A DNA stretch of 64,000 bases from the NCBI RefSeq assembly GCF_030818795.1, contig NZ_JAUTAY010000001.1, forward strand, positions 1,426,001-1,490,000, read 5' to 3'. Both the position numbers and the translations under genes were made by a program. Positions 62,016 through 64,000 of this stretch are shown one piece after another. Numbering within the stretch: position 1 is the stretch's first letter; each line of letters begins with the position of its first letter. The notes beneath the pieces were generated by a model. The model was not told where the DNA came from and did not search any database. It saw only the letters and a program-made list of their open reading frames with translations. This stretch comes from Microbacterium sp. SORGH_AS_0862 (GTDB taxonomy: Bacteria; Actinomycetota; Actinomycetes; Actinomycetales; Microbacteriaceae).

Positions 62016-64000
62016 CAGCCGCCCTCCTGTTGCAGAACCCGGTTGATCGCCTTGGATGCAGGCTCGGGCAGCGGGTAGTACACCTTCTGATAGATGACGG
62101 TTCCGCCGGATCCGCCGGGCGCTCCGGCGTGCGCAGCTCCCGCCGAGACATCCGGCGGCGTATCACTGCCGCGGGCGAGGTTGCGACGGAACTCATACAC
62201 GCCCTGCTGGCCGCCCATGAGGTCGACGTCCTTCGCGGTGAGGACATGCTCACCCGGCGCCGCGAGCACCGGAACGGAGTCCTTGCCCTTGGGTCCGGGG
62301 CCGTCGATCGCTCCACCCTTCGAGCGGGTGATGCCGCCGCTCCACCCGTTCGCGATGCGGATCTCGCCGTAGATGCCGGAGAGGGTCAGCTTCGGACGCA
62401 GGTTGTTGATGTAGCTCACGACCGAGTCGGCCGCGCGGATCGCGTCGGAGGTCGACGCGTCGATCCCGAGCGTCCATCGCTGGCCGTCGTAGTTCGCCTT
62501 CAGCGTGCGCATGATGTCGTCGACCTTCACGCGCCCCTCGGCGACGGCCGACGTCAGCTCATCCGCAGCCTTGCGCCCGAAGCGCGCGACGATCTGCGGG
62601 TAGATCTGGCCGACCGCTTCCATCCCGGACAGCAGCTCGAGCTTCGTCCCGTCCGCTCGAGCAGACGCGAGCCGTTCAAGCTCGGCAAGCTCAGCGCCGC
62701 CGCTCTGGCGCAGCTCGGCCAGCAGATATGCACCGTCCGACCCCATCTCCATGAACTGAGAGACGACGCCGGAGGATGCCTTACCTGCGAGCCACACCAT
62801 ATTGTCGGCCCACTCGGATTGCGCGGTGATCTGCTCCCACATGCGGGCGATCCACTCGTCGAGCGATTCCATCGCCTCGTCAGCGGCGTCGGACATTGCC
62901 CCGCCGGCTCGGTCGGCGGCCTGCTCGGTCGCTGCGGCCAGCCGGTCGGCGGCGGCTTCGATCTGAGCGGCGGCGCGCTCCTGAGTCGCTGCGGCGGCGG
63001 CTGCCGCCACCTCATACTCGGCCTGCGCTGTCGTCGAGTCCTGCACCGTCTGCGCAGCGCGCGCCTGAGCTTCGGCGTGCTCCATCGTCGCTTTCGCAGC
63101 CTCGCGCTCGGCGAGTAGCTTCGCGTCGAGCGCGCGCGCCTCGTGCTCGGTCGCGTCGGCGAGAGCTTGCTGAAGCTGTGCACGCCGAACCGGATCCGAC
63201 TCGGCGTCGAGCGTGCGCTGGATCGCCTGCCGCTGGCGCTGCGCAGATACATAGGCGTCGACGGCGCGGCGGGACTTATCGAGCGCCGCCTCCTCCGCTG
63301 ATGCGGCATCCTTCGCGGCACGCTCGGCCTCGTCGGCAGCTTCACGAGCGGCGCGCGCCCGCTCCTGCATCGTCTTCTCATACTCCGACGCGGCTTTCTT
63401 CTCGGCGTCGGTGCGTTTGCGAATTGCCGCCTGCTCAGCCTTCGCGGCTTTCACCGCTTCGTCTTCGCCGGACTTGCCTCCACCGCTCGCAGTCTTCCGC
63501 TTCTGCGGGGTCAGCTTGATGAAGCTCGACAGCGCCTTGCTCGCAGCCGAGCGAATCTCGTCGAGCGCCGACTTCGCCTGCGAAGCATCCACCGTAGGGG
63601 TCGCGTTGAAGTCGGCCTCTCGGCCGGCCAGCTCCGCGGTATCGCGGAATCGCTCGAGCGCGCTCGAGTTCGTGCTGATCTGCCCGTCGAAGAGTTGCAG
63701 CGCGGCAATCGCGGCGTAGGCGTCGGGCGCGAGCGTTTCAAGGCCGGCAACCTTGATGCCGAACTGCTCGCCGTCCGCGGCCTTGAGCTTCGAGATCACG
63801 TCGTCGAGCGACAGCCCGGTGCGCTCGAGGAACGCTTGCAAGTCGTCCGTCTGCGCCATCTCGATGAGACGCGCTCGGAAGTCGCTCTGCGCGTCCGAGG
63901 TGCCGTAGAGGGCAGCTTCGAAGTCGCCCAGGCTGATCCCGAGCGAACTCAGCCGCTCGGGTAGCCCCTCGTCGACGAGTTTCTTGGCGACGACCTCGCG
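62015..64000 (-). CDS. phage tape measure protein, C-terminal part (runs off right edge)
   Basis: The frame is open from 64000 to the stop at 62015 (about 660 residues visible). It has long Ala/Glu/Gln-rich coiled-coil stretches (around 63300-62950), typical of tape measure proteins, a helical hydrophobic stretch, and the common tape-measure C-terminus GAIDGPGPKGKDSVPVLAAPGEH. An internal ATG at 63859 is not the start. Tail length scales with this protein's total length, which cannot be seen here. Confidence 0.85.
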   Translation of the reverse strand, partial: REVVAKKLVDEGLPERLSSLGISLGDFEAALYGTSDAQSDFRARLIEMAQTDDLQAFLERTGLSLDDVISKLKAADGEQFGIKVAGLETLAPDAYAAIAALQLFDGQISTNSSALERFRDTAELAGREADFNATPTVDASQAKSALDEIRSAASKALSSFIKLTPQKRKTASGGGKSGEDEAVKAAKAEQAAIRKRTDAEKKAASEYEKTMQERARAAREAADEAERAAKDAASAEEAALDKSRRAVDAYVSAQRQRQAIQRTLDAESDPVRRAQLQQALADATEHEARALDAKLLAEREAAKATMEHAEAQARAAQTVQDSTTAQAEYEVAAAAAAATQERAAAQIEAAADRLAAATEQAADRAGGAMSDAADEAMESLDEWIARMWEQITAQSEWADNMVWLAGKASSGVVSQFMEMGSDGAYLLAELRQSGGAELAELERLASARADGTKLELLSGMEAVGQIYPQIVARFGRKAADELTSAVAEGRVKVDDIMRTLKANYDGQRWTLGIDASTSDAIRAADSVVSYINNLRPKLTLSGIYGEIRIANGWSGGITRSKGGAIDGPGPKGKDSVPVLAAPGEHVLTAKDVDLMGGQQGVYEFRRNLARGSDTPPDVSAGAAHAGAPGGSGGTVIYQKVYYPLPEPASKAINRVLQQEGG

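Noticed and set aside
63859..63861. Start of the tape measure gene at the internal ATG
   Set aside because: The reading frame stays open to the right edge, with continuous helical phage-like sequence upstream of that ATG.

Overview
This is a chromosomal window from a high-GC actinobacterium, most likely Microbacterium or a close relative in the Microbacteriaceae. The evidence is very high G+C in third codon positions, a dnaK-grpE-dnaJ-hspR heat-shock operon with HAIR operators, DtxR/IdeR-type iron boxes, many genes whose start codon lies 6-7 nt after a -10 element (leaderless style), and the very frequent octamer CCGCATCC/GGATGCGG. The last 12 kb (about 52,080 to the right edge) is the left part of a siphovirus-type prophage.

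Layout. 1-2,103: the two subunits of a heterodimeric ABC exporter (the first runs off the edge). 2,195-2,971: a potassium channel. 3,001-12,213: a sugar uptake and catabolism locus on the minus strand (hydroxyacid dehydrogenase, solute-binding lipoprotein, two permeases, SDR, DapA-family aldolase, PfkB kinase, fucose-isomerase-like protein) plus its GntR regulator; the operon promoter and the regulator's own promoter share an 11-bp operator core. 12,338-16,174: a large HtaA-like, probably sortase-anchored haem-binding surface protein behind an iron box. 16,315-20,299: hspR, dnaJ, grpE and dnaK (dnaK frameshifted). 20,553-28,760: MFS permease, NADP-binding oxidoreductase, ElaA-type acetyltransferase, BCCT transporter, GAF histidine kinase and an MprF-like membrane protein (frameshifted). 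28,767-36,105: dcd, tRNA-Gly(CCC), a DUF368 lipid-carrier flippase, ROK kinase, a small unknown protein, aldo/keto reductase, chloroperoxidase-type hydrolase, and a divergent ribokinase/nucleoside hydrolase pair. 36,110-44,267: EamA exporter, a serine-hydrolase-fold lipoprotein lacking its catalytic residues, DUF2470 protein, iron-boxed haem oxygenase, Pif1-like helicase, a membrane-anchored unknown (frameshifted) and a CopD-CtaG fusion (frameshifted). 44,361-51,622: HU, the zinc-free S14/L33/L28 cluster, a 1,591-residue membrane protein and a DUF2262-like gene between two copies of a 48-bp repeat. 51,645-52,085: an N-terminally truncated 3-methyladenine glycosylase at the prophage edge.

The prophage carries a lipoprotein and two small unknown genes, the integrase, a serine-acetyltransferase-like moron on the plus strand, then on the minus strand (transcribed right to left) tape measure, distal tail protein, large tail-tip protein, M15 endolysin, a DUF2746-like membrane protein (frameshifted), a holin-like protein and a receptor-binding/fibre candidate. 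Head genes must lie beyond the right edge.

Five genes (dnaK, the mprF-like gene, the gene at 41,166, copD-ctaG and the DUF2746-like phage gene) are each broken by one extra base in or beside a run of three or four G/C bases. Removing one base restores a full-length family protein each time, so systematic insertion errors in the underlying sequence are more likely than five pseudogenes. The most interesting points are the GntR-controlled sugar operon of unknown substrate, the two iron-boxed haem genes, a three-copy 82-nt intergenic repeat, the repeat-bounded DUF2262 gene, and the prophage junction inside the glycosylase gene.
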